Under the pieces are notes generated by a model, which worked only from the letters and a program-made list of their open reading frames with translations, was not told where the DNA came from and ran no database searches. A stretch of DNA of 64,000 bases from Manduca sexta (taxonomy: Eukaryota > Arthropoda > Insecta > Lepidoptera > Sphingidae): NCBI RefSeq assembly GCF_014839805.1, contig NC_051140.1, forward strand, positions 7,895,826-7,959,825, given 5' to 3'. Of this stretch, positions 1-10,315 are shown in pieces (the first letter of the stretch is position 1; every line of letters begins with the position of its first letter). The position numbers and the translations under genes are program-made.

Positions 1-412
1 TTTCGAAATCAAAAAGGCATAAATTTCCCCGTTTTGCATTTTTCATTAATGATTAAACCTTCCTTGATAATTGGGCTATTCAGCATTAAAAGATTTTTTC
101 AATTCGAAACAGTATTTACTATGATTAGCGTGCTCAAACATCCTAACTCAGCTTACATAATAGTATAGAAGTACATATACATAAGCTCGAACTACGTCAT
201 AGTATGCTTTTGCGTAATATAGGGTCGCTTTGACATTGCGTTAATGAATGAAACCCCATACTCTATTTACCTCTGCTAACATCGTGTCAAAATTTGTCTA
301 TGAATAACGAATATTTTTATAAAATCATCTGGTTTTACTTTTAATATTTTTTTGGTCTTTTTGTAATTTAGTAAGAATATGATATGTGCGTGAGTGTATT
401 TTTTACTGAAAT
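1..412. other. AT-rich stretch, nothing recognised
   Basis: No open frame, splice-site pair, repeat head or simple repeat that I can support is visible here on either strand. Confidence 0.5.
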
Positions 413-640
413 TGCGACGTTGCCGCTATGTGGAATTCTCTTAAAACAGTAGTAATTAAGGCGCGTAAAAATGACTTTTTATTGATATTTATTTTGTTCG
501 AAACTTACACTTCATATTTTACATCTACGGTTTGAGCAACTTATAGTAAAGTGTTATTTATTTAAGAAAATAAAAAGTCTAGTATAATGCAATAATAAAT
601 GATTTCATTTAGTAGCAAAGTATTGTAATGACGTGTACAC
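413..640 (+). repeat. Dispersed repeat, family E, copy 1
   Basis: This segment aligns, with gaps, to 36899-37072 on the same strand. Shared blocks in the same order are a run containing ttgttcgaaacttac, then aaagtgttattt, then atttcatttagta. The upstream parts also align loosely (ctctta..agtagta..cgtaaa). It has no coding potential and no evident terminal repeats, so the class of the element is unknown. Confidence 0.6.
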
Positions 641-689
641 ACTAAGGTAAAGTTAATTTTAACTCTTGGGTCCTCTCAATGTGACATTG

Positions 690-785
690 ACATTTACGTG
701 TGTCGCGGGAATATAACCTTATATACTACATAATAAGGTTGTTTTTCCCTGACACGCGTAATGTCACGCGTAATGTCATGTGGCT
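690..785. promoter_or_regulatory. GC-richer patch with a 12-bp tandem repeat and a broken hairpin
   Basis: The 12-mer cacgcgtaatgt occurs twice head to tail at 753-776, so ACGCGT appears twice at a 12-bp period. Just upstream, aaccttat and ataaggtt form an inverted pair, with outer gggaa and ttccc also complementary. The block ttatatac..acataataaggtt recurs near 11635-11655. A regulatory role is only a guess; a dispersed repeat is equally likely. Confidence 0.3.
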
Positions 786-829
786 GTCGGGCTCGCCGGC
801 AAGCCAAGAGCGGACACTCGAGATAACTT

Positions 830-1790
830 TGACCGCGATTTTAAAATAAATAAAAAAAATATTCGTATCAAGAAATTAACCAGTTCATCTGAGAACGAAA
901 AATAAAGTCTATCTTATCGTTACTTTTAATTTCATAAAACATATTCACGAAATACAATGCTTTATATATTCAAATATATTTATTTTTTAAATATCATTGC
1001 GTAATCTTGTTAAGCCGGATCCTATTTATGAAATCAGAAACCGAAAAGGGTTTTCAATATTAAAACAGGAACGAAGTTAAACGCAACAGTTTAAAAAGCG
1101 GATCATAATTAAAAGTAAAGCCATTTTGTAATAAAAAATATGTATCCGCCCTAACTCGTCTAATTAAGTCGACTAAAGAATGAAAATATTTGCTTTGATG
1201 TATACGAAACTCTGTTCAATTTGGGGCTCAGTGTTTGATTAAAAAGGCTTTTCATTTTCAATATTTAAATAATAATTGGAGAAAAATAAAAAAACAACTC
1301 ATTAAAGTGACGAGAGCGACTATAATGATGTACTCATTGTATATCCTCGTTGTTTTGTAATAGTATCTACCTAGCCACAAATAAGCATCAGGCTTGCTTG
1401 ATACGCTGTTACGCTTGATATGCTGCGTGTAATGTATTAGACCATTTTCAAACGCTGCTGGCGTAAAATCGTTCAAAAATATACTATAACTTTATGCAGA
1501 CAAGATTACTTTTCGAAAAGCCATCTATACTATTCAAAGTTGCGTCAAAATCGATTCAACGTATTTATGAAAACTCTTTTGTTTGGAAGTGACAAAGACT
1601 TCAATTTTATTTATTTATTTTGTAAAACAGAAATATTGTTGCAAAAAATACATGCAATCTCCACACACTTACCTACATACAAGTCTATGGATCTCCGTTG
1701 CAGGGTTTTATGATTTACTAAGTTACTAATATTTGCGCTTCAAGAAACATCAAAGACGAGATAAGTAATCTATACTAATCTAGTTCTGTT
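830..1790. other. AT-rich stretch without recognised gene
   Basis: Only short A+T-rich simple stretches (TTTATT runs near 1610 and 1790) are seen. A minus-strand AG|GTAAGT-like donor sits near 1670 but no convincing exon is attached to it. Confidence 0.4.
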
Positions 1791-1822
1791 TTTATTTATT
1801 TTTATATAGACACGGCAAAAAA

Positions 1823-2155
1823 GCGGCGATAGCCTTGTTGGGTGTGGAACGGACTGCCAGACGAATGTCCGCAGGTTCAAATCCCAAGGGCACACATCTC
1901 TGACTTTTCTAAAAAAAAATCATGTGTGTATTCTTTGTGAATTAATCGTTCGCTTTAACGGTGAAGGAAAACATCGTCAGGAAACCTGCACATCTGAGAA
2001 GTTCTCTATAGGAATTTCGAAGGTGTGTGAAGTCTACCAATCCGCACTAGGCCAGCGTGGTGGACTAAGGCCTAATCCCTCTCAGTAGTAGAGGAGGCCC
2101 GTGCTCAGTAGTGGGCAAGTATATAATACATGGCTGATATTATTATTATTATTAA
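1823..2155 (+). mobile_element. tRNA-derived SINE (family A), full length, inserted in repeat D
   Basis: The head carries an RNA polymerase III A box (TAGCCTTGTTGG, 1830-1841) and B box (GGTTCAAATCC, 1874-1884), followed by the family body and a (TAT)n tail after ggctgat. It is flanked by a 12-bp target-site duplication with one mismatch, agacacggcaaa at 1808-1819 and agacacgtcaaa at 2156-2167. The flanks join into one copy of repeat D, so the SINE landed inside an older repeat. It is non-autonomous and would have depended on a LINE for copying. Confidence 0.9.
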
Positions 2156-2300
2156 AGACACGTCAAAGTGACCACACTGCACCTGATTGTAAGTCAAGTC
2201 GGGTCAACATAGACTGTTGATTGACAAGAGGTGATACTCGCCAGTTGACACGATAATACCGGCCTGTTTGAATCGGATGTATAAAGGAGAAATGCTTTGA
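2156..2300 (+). repeat. Dispersed repeat, family D, interrupted by the SINE
   Basis: The block gtgacc..actgcacctgat, then ttgacacgataataccggcctgttgaatcggat-like text, matches copies at 18205, 52244 and 62325. Its first bases lie left of the SINE, around 1790-1819. It carries no open frame; the class is unknown. Confidence 0.7.
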
Positions 2301-2969
2301 TAATAACTGTGTTTCTCAATGCCTGACAACCTTTGCTATGTGTGAGCATAGGATAAAACGCAGCATTGTGATTAGTTAATACTGAAATACAACTTAACTT
2401 CCCCCAGATAAATAAGCTGAACAAGGCAAAAGAAAAGTATGGGTTGCAAAAACTATGCTTTCGGGTGCACTGAACATCCTCATAGTGCTGTTTATGAATA
2501 AGTGGTGTAAGTCCCAAGAGAAACTGCTGCTTCGCTATTGAAATTTCTTTCTCTAGTTAGAATCAATGTTAATTCTAAGTACTACTACTGAAGTACTACG
2601 GGTTACTTTCATTCAAAATCCCAGTTTTCAAGTGCGAGCACGAATTCTTTAATTCCTGCTAATATATTATCAGTCCAGTTTATAGTTGCAGAAACTGTTA
2701 TCAAGCTGTAGCACCTCAATGACTGTTTACGTTTATAGCCTCATAGGTGTAGTTTGACCAGTAATCTCACCGCAATTGTCCCGACACTATGTTACCGATA
2801 ACATTTTAGTTGCACGAGCGTCGGTAAAATCTTTAGAGCCTACGCGCATTGAAAATCAAATTCTGGCTTGAAATCAAATTGTTTTTCAAGGATAGCAAAA
2901 AAACAGAACTTTTGTAGTTTTTGATTGAAATCCATATTTTATATTATTCTGATTGTAAGTATGAACTGA
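2301..2969. other. Unassigned sequence
   Basis: I see nothing supportable here. A 107-codon minus-strand frame covering 2194-2517 runs through repeat D and has no protein signature. Confidence 0.4.
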
Positions 2970-3293
2970 CTAGGTGTTGCTTGCGGCTTCGCTTACATGT
3001 AAAGCCTTGCCCTTAAAAGGTCCCTAAAACACTTTAGTGACTCATAGCGCCATCTCTACAACTCCAACGCCACCTTTACGACGTCAGCGCCATGTTTTTA
3101 GAAATCGGATTTAAATACTTTCATTATTTCCTATGGGAGCAAATCGATGGGATATAACATAGCTTTTATGTGATCAGATCATGGTGTATCCATGTGCCAA
3201 ATTTCATCCAAATCCGTTAAGCCGTTTCGGCGTTTACTTCTAACAAACATCAAGACATTTTCACAAACTTTCGCAGTAGAGTAATAGATTACT
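2970..3293 (-). mobile_element. Helitron-like non-autonomous element (family H), near complete
   Basis: Read on the minus strand it starts near 3293 with tgcgaaagtttgtg, passes through the block ggatttggatgaaatttggcac, and ends in gcgaagccgcaagcaacaccTAG|T. The GC-rich palindrome-like end followed by CTAG and T resembles a Helitron 3' terminus. The same body recurs in fragments throughout the window. No helicase or Rep coding sequence is present. The Helitron assignment is an inference from the terminus only. Confidence 0.6.
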
Positions 3294-3876
3294 AACACTG
3301 TTTCCTTAAGATAAATTTGTATATCCTAACATATATTTCGTATAATTTTGTACCAAATTATGTTTACAAGAGCAAACAAAAGCCTCTATAATCCTTTACT
3401 CGAGTGAAGCGTTCAAGCGAAGCCTATCCTTGAAACAACTAAGGAGTTATTCCTGGCAACTGGCAAAAGCCTTTAGTGTATTTTACTAACGGATACTTAG
3501 AATTTGAAAGATATATACTTAATAGTTCGCAGGATTAGCTAGATTAAGGCAGAGTGCAGACTTGCTTTAACAACTATAAATTTATTAATATGTATATATT
3601 ATGTATGAATACATAAATAAAAAATAAATAAATACTGTAGTTTTTGTCGGCAACACGTTTTTAGCGTCTGCCCTATGCCTAAAAAGTGGGGGTGTTTATA
3701 GTATGTTGCGGTTATAACTATTATGTGAACTACCGTAAAGTTATTTACTTTTTGACTTTCTTTCTTTTTCTGTTCCTTTTATTGAAGACCGGCTTAATAA
3801 AATGAATCGATCGTACAATATACGTAAGAATAATAAAGCAAATCAAAAAGGTAGTTACAAACTAAAAGACACTTAC
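3294..3876 (-). other. Start of the intron downstream of the minus-strand exon
   Basis: If the donor at 3871-3876 is real, this is the first part of the intron following that exon on the minus strand. It is AT-rich with no other recognised element, apart from GC-poor tandem AAATAAATAA text near 3615. Confidence 0.4.
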
Positions 3877-3982
3877 CATCCAGTTCATACCCCTGCCCGC
3901 CCCACTGCGGCAACTCGTGCGCATACGCCTTGGGATCACTGCGACTGCCAATCGATATCTTGAGACTCTTCCACAACTTCAT
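3877..3982 (-). CDS. First coding exon of an unidentified protein-coding gene
   Basis: The exon encodes 35 codons plus one base, beginning MKLWKSLKISIGSRSD and ending GGQGYELD-G. Start: the ATG at 3982-3980 has A at -3, and the frame is closed upstream by TGA, so translation cannot begin further out in this exon. End: the minus-strand GTAAGT at 3876-3871 is a perfect donor, leaving phase 1. The stretch is clearly richer in GC than its surroundings. The N terminus is basic, then contains a polar Arg/Ser/Asp segment and a Trp-Gly-Gly run; I see no signal peptide or membrane segment. I do not recognise the family. The rest of the protein lies beyond position 1 or in exons I cannot see. Splice calls are by consensus, not by transcript. 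Confidence 0.75.
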
Positions 3983-4078
3983 CTTGACCACATATTTATC
4001 GACAAACGAACATCACTGTCCACACTCCTCACCTGACATATCTACACTACACTGACACAAAATCTTCAAATATTGTAT
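3983..4078 (-). other. Predicted 5' untranslated part of the same exon, with three upstream ORFs
   Basis: On the minus strand a pyrimidine-rich run ending in CAG (tttctctttatttccag, about 4096-4079) is a strong 3' splice site, so the exon probably starts at 4078. This leader holds three short ORFs in series: 4039-4013 (8 codons plus TGA), 4013-3996 (5 codons plus TAA, its ATG overlapping the first stop by one base) and 3993-3979 (4 codons plus TGA, its stop overlapping the main ATG as ATGA). Such leaders usually lower initiation at the main start and can make it conditional. An earlier non-coding exon to the right is implied. Confidence 0.6.
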
Positions 4079-4274
4079 CTGGAAATAAAGAGAAATATAA
4101 TTTAGTATACCGTATGTACACAAAAGATATGTAATATAAAGACAAAGCGCAACATATACATTCATGTAGTTTTTCTTTATGATAAAATAAGTGATATCTA
4201 TTTATGACTTACAACCTATTTTTTATTAGATAGAAATCAAATAATTTTCAGATAAAGAGAATGTTGTTAATGAT

Positions 4275-4445
4275 TTTTTATGTTTAAGCGATTAGTAGAC
4301 ATTCAATACAAATATTTTGCGGATTTTATCATGGTTTTTATATTAAAATTTTCTCCCGACGTTTCGAGTACTGCAGCCTTCGTAGTCACAGAACGGACTG
4401 AGGTGTTGTTCATCCGCAAAGTCAAAGTTAAAATATCTACCTTAA
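4275..4445 (+). repeat. Dispersed repeat, family C, copy 1
   Basis: It begins ttttatgtttaagcg, continues with gcggattttatcatggtttttatat, ctcccgacgtttcgag, gcagccttcgtagtcac and ggactgaggtgttg. The same order of blocks is found at 8560-8735 (minus), 10195-10315 (plus), 41937-42015 (minus) and 59885-59990 (minus). The 61-codon open frame here is not gene-like and is explained by the repeat. Confidence 0.7.
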
Positions 4446-5597
4446 TAATACAATTATTTTTTTAATTTAGCTTTTGGTAACCCGATATACGCAGAATGAG
4501 CTCACAGTGTCTTGAAATCTGGCAGCCAGTCTTTTGGGTTCCGATCTCGAGAAGATTCTTACTGCGAAAACGCTTAAGAATTAAAGTCACGAATGACAAC
4601 TTTGTTTTAAACTTTTTTTCGCTTTTTCCAAAATTGTGAATGTAACCTCACCTGATTATTCTAGAAATTAACAGAGCTCACATAATTACACTAGAAATTT
4701 ATTTATTTAGTTACTAAACAATTAATTATGCGTAATTACATGTGTACGAAAATTTAATTACAAAGTTTACTCGTCCCTAAAGTTTTATCGCAACATGATA
4801 TTAATTTAATTGAAATAAAAAATAGTTTCGACTGATTACAATCATCATAATCACACTAAAGGTAAGGCAAGGAATAATTTTAGCTCGTGGTAACTGGGAC
4901 AGGCGTTCCGAACAGCGATGGTTTTGGCTAACGTTTTGTACCCACTATAATTTATTTAGAAAATTGTAACCGGTATATTGGTTCGATTTTCAGTCACTAA
5001 TAATATTTGCCACGCAATTCAAAATCGTATTTTTAACGCAAAAAGCCACAATTCCCTAAAGGCACTAACATCTTTCAAAATTCTAGACGTCATTGGAAAA
5101 CAATTACGGGTCCTTTATAATAAAAAAGTCTTTTATCAATATCAGCATCACATGATAAATTATATCTACTGTTTTATTCATGCGACCATGTCAAGATCCC
5201 ATTAAAAACTTCGGTATTGTTGCCTGACGACCGCATCGGGCACGGACTAAGGAGAAAACCCTGGGTTATTTTATTTTATTTTTATTTACAAAACAACTGA
5301 GAAGTGTCTTTTTCAGTCTTCGTTTAGTAACAACATTAGAAAGAAGAGCAAATCGTTATTTGTAAGGTGGTGGTACTCTTGTAATTGCACTAGTCCGTTT
5401 ATGCGATAAACAGCAGTAGGTTCAACATAGATTATTCGGCATGTATTTAAAAATATACGCAATTGCAGGATAATCGAATAAAAGTCGTTATATTTGGAAA
5501 TTATATAATAAATCAATGAATATTTGGTTCTAAATCTACAATTAAAATTTTACTAACACAAATCCACTTCATTTTATAAAACAGAAACCAGTTTCGT
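4446..5597. other. AT-rich stretch without recognised gene
   Basis: Short open frames at 4978-5205 and 5313-5516 show no protein family signature. No repeat of the window's families was found in it. Confidence 0.4.
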
Positions 5598-5770
5598 ACA
5601 AGCAGCGCCAAAACTAGAGGCATCATTCTGTCATTGATTAGGGGTCTAGTCCCACGGGACGCGTCGTGAATCCGGACCGTATCGACTCCTTTGATTGATG
5701 TCCCTCTGCCGACCCATGACGGACTGCACAAATGCTTTTATAGGCCATGGTTTGTGCCGTGTATTCTAAA
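5598..5770. other. GC-richer patch of unknown origin
   Basis: The stretch is distinctly richer in GC and CpG than its flanks (cccacgggacgcgtcgtgaa, ccggaccgtatcgac). Frames are open on both strands (minus 5513-5731, plus 5691-5915) but neither shows a recognisable domain. It could be an old repeat, a decayed coding fragment or a regulatory island. I cannot decide among these. Confidence 0.3.
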
Positions 5771-6265
5771 CTTTGGCAAGATATTTGTTGTTATTTGTAC
5801 ATTAACTCCAGCAATAAGGAAGAATAGGGTACCGGACTCATTTTTGTTCTTTACTATTATCAAATATTTACGTTATATAAATTATAACACAAAAGGAATT
5901 ATTAAAATCCGTTAAAAAATCAACAAGTTATAAGTCTTTGAATTTCGACGGAAAGGGTAGTTAACAAAAACAGAAAAGAGACAAAATATCCACATGTGAC
6001 GTCATCGGGAATTACGACGCGTGCGAAAGAAAGAGATGAAGCGATATCCCCACATCGTGCCCACTTCTGCACGTTACAATATTTTAAATATGAATTACTC
6101 GCTCATTTTTTAACCAATTTTAATGCAGTTTTCGCAGGAGTGCTTCTTTTTCGTATTAAAAGCCATTACATATAGAATAATGTACAAAATCAAGCATAGG
6201 CCGGTCCCCTATTGTAGATGTTTGTTTGAAATAGTCGAAAGTAACATTTCACTGGACTAGCATTA

Positions 6266-6426
6266 ATAATAATAATATTAGCCCTGTTTTATATACTGTC
6301 CCACCGTTGGGCACGGGCCTCCTCTACTACTAAGAGGGATTAGGCCTTAGTCCACCACGCTGGCCTAGTGCGGATTGGTAGACTTCCCACACCCTCGAAA
6401 ATTCCTAGTAGAGAATTTCTCAGGAT
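6266..6426 (-). mobile_element. SINE family A, 5'-truncated copy
   Basis: On the minus strand this is the 3' half of the SINE: the body from the gtgtggaagtctaccaat block through ccagcgtggtgg and gaggaggcccgtgccc to the (ATT)n tail. The tRNA-like head is missing. An imperfect duplication, tagcattaataat at 6258-6270 and tagcattagtagt at 6427-6439, suggests insertion as an already truncated copy. Confidence 0.85.
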
Positions 6427-6439
6427 TAGCATTAGTAGT

Positions 6440-7160
6440 ATCAAATATAATGGTTGATGTCTCGTCCTCTCCCAGTGACCGACCTGAGCCGAGGTTCATA
6501 ATCCATACTCAAGGATTGCGAGCGTCTAAAGCGCTCACCAGAGAGTCAGATGTATTTGTGTAAGCCGGCCCTTGCCAGGCTAACAAACGTAGGGTCATGT
6601 GAAAAAGTAGTATCAATAATATCACATGGTGAATAAATAATTTATGCATGTTTAGGTAAGCGAACATTCTGTAGTACCAACACTTATATTTTATTTTCTT
6701 ATTTTGTATTATCTAATGTGTTAATATGTCTATGTAAGTATATTGAATGAATAAAGTTATTAATGCATACCTATTAATTCATTTAATTAAATGACTCAAT
6801 CTAGAATAATAACGCTTACTCACTGACAAGGTTTTTTTTTAATTTTCTTTCGTAGTACAAGATAAGACAAAAAAGAGCTTTTCGTTGAATGTAAACACGT
6901 TGTTGATCTTCGTTGTTGCCAGCTTATTACGTTTTTTTGGATAAAATATGTTGTACCAAAGTAAATATTGGTTCACAATATTCGTGAAAATAAGCATTGT
7001 TTTGTTTAATGGTTTACCGTGTATATATAATGATAACAAAATATCATTAAATTATTCGCGAATGAACGAAAAATAAAGGCTGTATATTTTTATTAACTGT
7101 TCTTTAAAATCATAAGACTACGTATTTGTATAATAATATGATGGATAGCCGCTATCTAGA
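6440..7160. other. AT-rich stretch without recognised gene
   Basis: Nothing supportable is seen; the 66-codon minus-strand frame at 6839-7039 is low-complexity. Confidence 0.4.
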
Positions 7161-7346
7161 GCTCTGACTTTTTGAAGTTACGTGTGTATTCATTGTCAAT
7201 TATCGGTCGAATTTTACATAAGAATTTCGAAGGCAATGTGAAGTCGCCAACCTGCACTAGACCGGTATGATGGGCTAAAGCCCCTAAAGCCTCTCTTTAG
7301 TAGAAGAAACCCCTTCGCAGTAGTGGACTAATATATAGCAGGGGTG
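7161..7346 (+). mobile_element. SINE family A, strongly decayed copy
   Basis: Fragments of the family body survive in order: gctctgactttt, acgtgtgtattc, aatttcgaaggc, gtgaagtc, ctgcactag, gtggacta and atatatagcaggg. The head boxes and parts of the middle are lost. It is an old insertion. Confidence 0.65.
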
Positions 7347-8265
7347 GTTGCGAAGATGGCTTTCTATATTCGATAACTCTAATATAAATCGGAAAAAAAT
7401 ATGGGAATGACATATCCTATTGATAAGTCTATCGTTAGAATGTGTCATTCTCATACGTAACGTTAGCGTTTTCGATTCTAGAAACGCATATCGCTACGGC
7501 CATAGCCCAGGTTTTAATTTCAAAACTGAATTGTGTGTTTGTGAAGCAAAATGACGTTTTAATTTTTTTTATCAATAAATAAATATATTTTTAAACCGAA
7601 TATTTATACCAAATACCAAAATACTCAAAAATTCACGGGTAGCGATCACAACTCAAGTGTAAAGTATAAAAACGTCCAATAACTACGCAACTATTTCACG
7701 TGGAGGGAAAATATTAAACTGACCAAACATTTCAGGGGAAAAAGCGGTACATTTTAAAAACAGAGTATAAAGTATTACAACGCTCATCTGGCCCAAATGG
7801 ATCGAGTTAGCAGATGCGCCCCAAAAAAGTTGCGCCTTTGAAAAACTTTTCGAATTTGTCGCCGCAATTATAAGTTTTCGTTTTTACCTTCGCACAGTTA
7901 ATAAATTTTCGCTCTGCTCCATCAAACTGCTTTGGGGATTTTATGTTCGGTAATAAAAATATTGTAATTAGAGGGATCGGAGAATTCGTTAGCGTCGGTT
8001 TTTCTGGATTTATGAGTAAATAATACGGATTGTGGATAATGAGGCGAATTGATTTATCGACAGCTACGAAGCTGACTGGTACAAAGCTATTGTTGGTAGT
8101 AAATATAAGACATTTCAATAATATAAGTTGCCCAGGATCGGAATATATGCTTGGGAAGCGTGGGTTGATTAGCTTTCCCACTTTCTCTCTCGAAGAAAAT
8201 GTGAGCTCATATACAGATCCGCGACTAAACGTCTAATAATGAACATTGCGCCCATTGTTACAAGT
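7347..8265. other. AT-rich stretch; long frame without signature
   Basis: A 124-codon minus-strand frame (7807-8181) and an overlapping plus-strand frame (8030-8236) are open. Neither has a recognisable motif or a supported splice context, so I do not call a gene. Confidence 0.4.
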
Positions 8266-8400
8266 TGAAATGCCGACGTGTTACTAACGCCGGTAACCGG
8301 TTAGGCGGCTGTTCCACTTTACCCGGGTCGCTGCGGTTTGTTAGATTACCCTCCCTTGACAACCGGGCCGCGACTTTTTTGTGCTGGGTGCTGTAAAGCA
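8266..8400. promoter_or_regulatory. GC-rich island with palindromic AACCGGTT
   Basis: A compact GC-rich island sits in very AT-rich DNA. It contains TAACCGGTTA at 8294-8303, a perfect palindrome that includes the AACCGGTT consensus bound by Grainyhead-type factors, plus GCCGGT, CCCGGGTCGCTGCGG and ACCGGGCCGCG blocks. There is no open frame with a signature. A cis-regulatory element is a reasonable guess and nothing more. Confidence 0.3.
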
Positions 8401-8559
8401 ATATAACTCATGATTGAAAGGCTTTTAAGTAGTAAATTGATGGATAAATGAGGAATTCTAGACGCTTACTTTTATTAAACATTTTTATACGTTTGACAAG
8501 GTCTAAGGCATTTGTTATTACGTTTAAGTATTACTGTCTTATACTAATTTTAAAATAAG

Positions 8560-8735
8560 ATCTATTAGATAATGTAACTTCGACTTTTCGGATAACCAAC
8601 AGCTCAGTCCGCCCCGTGACAATGAAGGCTGAAAAGTCTTTAGAACGTTGGGAGAAAATTATAATATAAAAGTCACGATAATATCCGCAAAATAGTTTTA
8701 TTTTAATGTCTACCATTTGCGTAAACATAAGAAGT
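8560..8735 (-). repeat. Dispersed repeat, family C, copy 2
   Basis: Reverse orientation of the block order seen at 4275-4445: ttatgtttacgcaaatggtagacatt, ttgcggatattatcgtg, ctcccaacgtt, cagccttcattgtcacggggcgg and gactgagctgttgg. It retains the terminal motif ttatgtttacgc. The 65-codon open frame is the shadow of this repeat. Confidence 0.7.
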
Positions 8736-8960
8736 CATTATATTAATTTCTCAGAAAATTGCACTACTACAATAAGGACAATTATCTTGCATGAGACAAT
8801 AATGAAGAATCTCTAGAATGATTTTCAATTCTATTCGCATTTTCATTGATATGTTAGACTCAACAATGTATTTTGAAGTATGCATGTTATGGGACCGAAC
8901 AATTCACTTGATATTTTAAAATCAAACATTTTAGTGTTATTAACATTCATACGTACGTAA

Positions 8961-9288
8961 GCGGCGATAGCCTAGTTGGGTGTGGAACGGACTGTCAAGA
9001 CGAATGTCCGCAGGTTCAAATCCCAAGGGCACACACCTCTGACTTTTCTAAAAAATCATGTGTGTATTCTTTGTGAATTTATCGTTCGCTTTAACGGTGA
9101 AGGAAAACATCGTGAGGAAACCTGCACATCTGAGAAGTTCTCTATAGGAATTTCGAAGGTGTGTGAAGTCTACCAATCCGCACTAGGCCAGCGTGGTGGA
9201 CTAAGGTCTAATCCTCAGGAGTAGAGGAGGCCCGTGCTCAGCAGTGGGCAAGTATATAATACAGAGCTGATATTATTATTATATTATA
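8961..9288 (+). mobile_element. SINE family A, full length, well preserved
   Basis: A box TAGCCTAGTTGG at 8968-8979 and B box GGTTCAAATCC at 9013-9023 are intact. The body and (ATT)n tail are complete. A perfect 12-bp target duplication, taacattcatac, is at 8941-8952 and 9289-9300. Eight bases (gtacgtaa) lie between the left duplication and the usual head. It is one of the youngest-looking copies in the window. Confidence 0.95.
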
Positions 9289-10194
9289 TAACATTCATAC
9301 ACCATATTTATTATGTGACAGCATGTTTACTGCTTAATGCAAGCCTCACCAAATCCTTTCCAGACGTATTTATTGGAAGCGCTCAGCAACAACTACTTCT
9401 TTAGACCTTTATATCTTGTAGAAAGAGTTCTAAAATTGCACTTGACAAAACGAGAACATTATTAAAATACTTTTTTGCCCCAACTTCACAGATGATGAGA
9501 ACTAATCTATTAAATATACCTAAGTGAAATATAAGGCCTTGTAAGTAACTATGAATATGATGATGACTATAATGTGGGGCATTAAAGCGGAACCGTCGTT
9601 TGAATTAATGTCGACGATTATCATCACGGCATCTACGCCTAAATGTATATTCGGACGTATGACATTATAGGTAGGCTGGAAGCGTTAGTTTCTGAAGGTT
9701 TGTGTTACATATAAATAAGTTGAAGCCGTGCTTTTTTTCTAGACATGATAAATTGACTAAACTGGACCTAATGTTAATAAGATTTAGATTTAAAGTATAA
9801 TATTATGTTAATCAATGCAAAACGTTGCGAAACTTAACGGTCACTACGTGTATGGTGGTCTGCATTACTAAATATACTATAAGAGGCTACGGATTTCGAC
9901 ACGGATCGAACCACTTAGATAGGTGTGTCATAGTAGCGTTTTCTGTGTTAGCTAATCAGGTACCCAGCCCCCTCATAATTCCACAAGACTAACCCTTAAA
10001 CCGGCATTGCCTCTCCAAAAGGAAAGACCAATTATATCTACCAGCAAGTCTATAGGGATTGAACGTCCAACTGGTGCCTACTTGAGATTAATTCAATGTA
10101 ATATAGGTCGGCGTACTGTATGCAGGTCCATGGTTGCTATACTATAAGAAAGACGATATCGATTTCTTATCTTTTCGCGAATTGGACATCTAAA

Positions 10195-10315
10195 TAGAAC
10201 TAGTTTTCTGATTTTATCACGGTTACTTATATATTAATTTTTTCCCGATGTTTCAAAGATTTTGCAGCCTCTTCATGGTCACGGGGCGTTCATGGTCCGG
10301 CCCATGACCACGAAG
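10195..10315 (+). repeat. Dispersed repeat, family C, copy 3, with folded-back end
   Basis: Blocks ttttctgattttatcacggtt, ttcccgatgtttcaaag, gcagcctcttcatggtcacgg match family C. After the gtcacgg block the sequence turns round and repeats a reverse complement (ccatgaccacgaaggc), giving a local inverted repeat around 10268-10316. Confidence 0.6.

Noticed and set aside
7807..8181. 124-codon minus-strand open frame
   Set aside because: No family signature; overlapping plus-strand frame is also open, as expected by chance.
8961..9030. tRNA-like A and B boxes (also in the other SINE heads)
   Set aside because: They belong to SINE heads; no cloverleaf or discriminator end supports a functional tRNA gene.
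8976..9224. 82-codon plus-strand frame
   Set aside because: It is the body of a family A SINE; similar frames at 16574 and 18669 (plus strand) and 29100 (minus strand) have the same origin.
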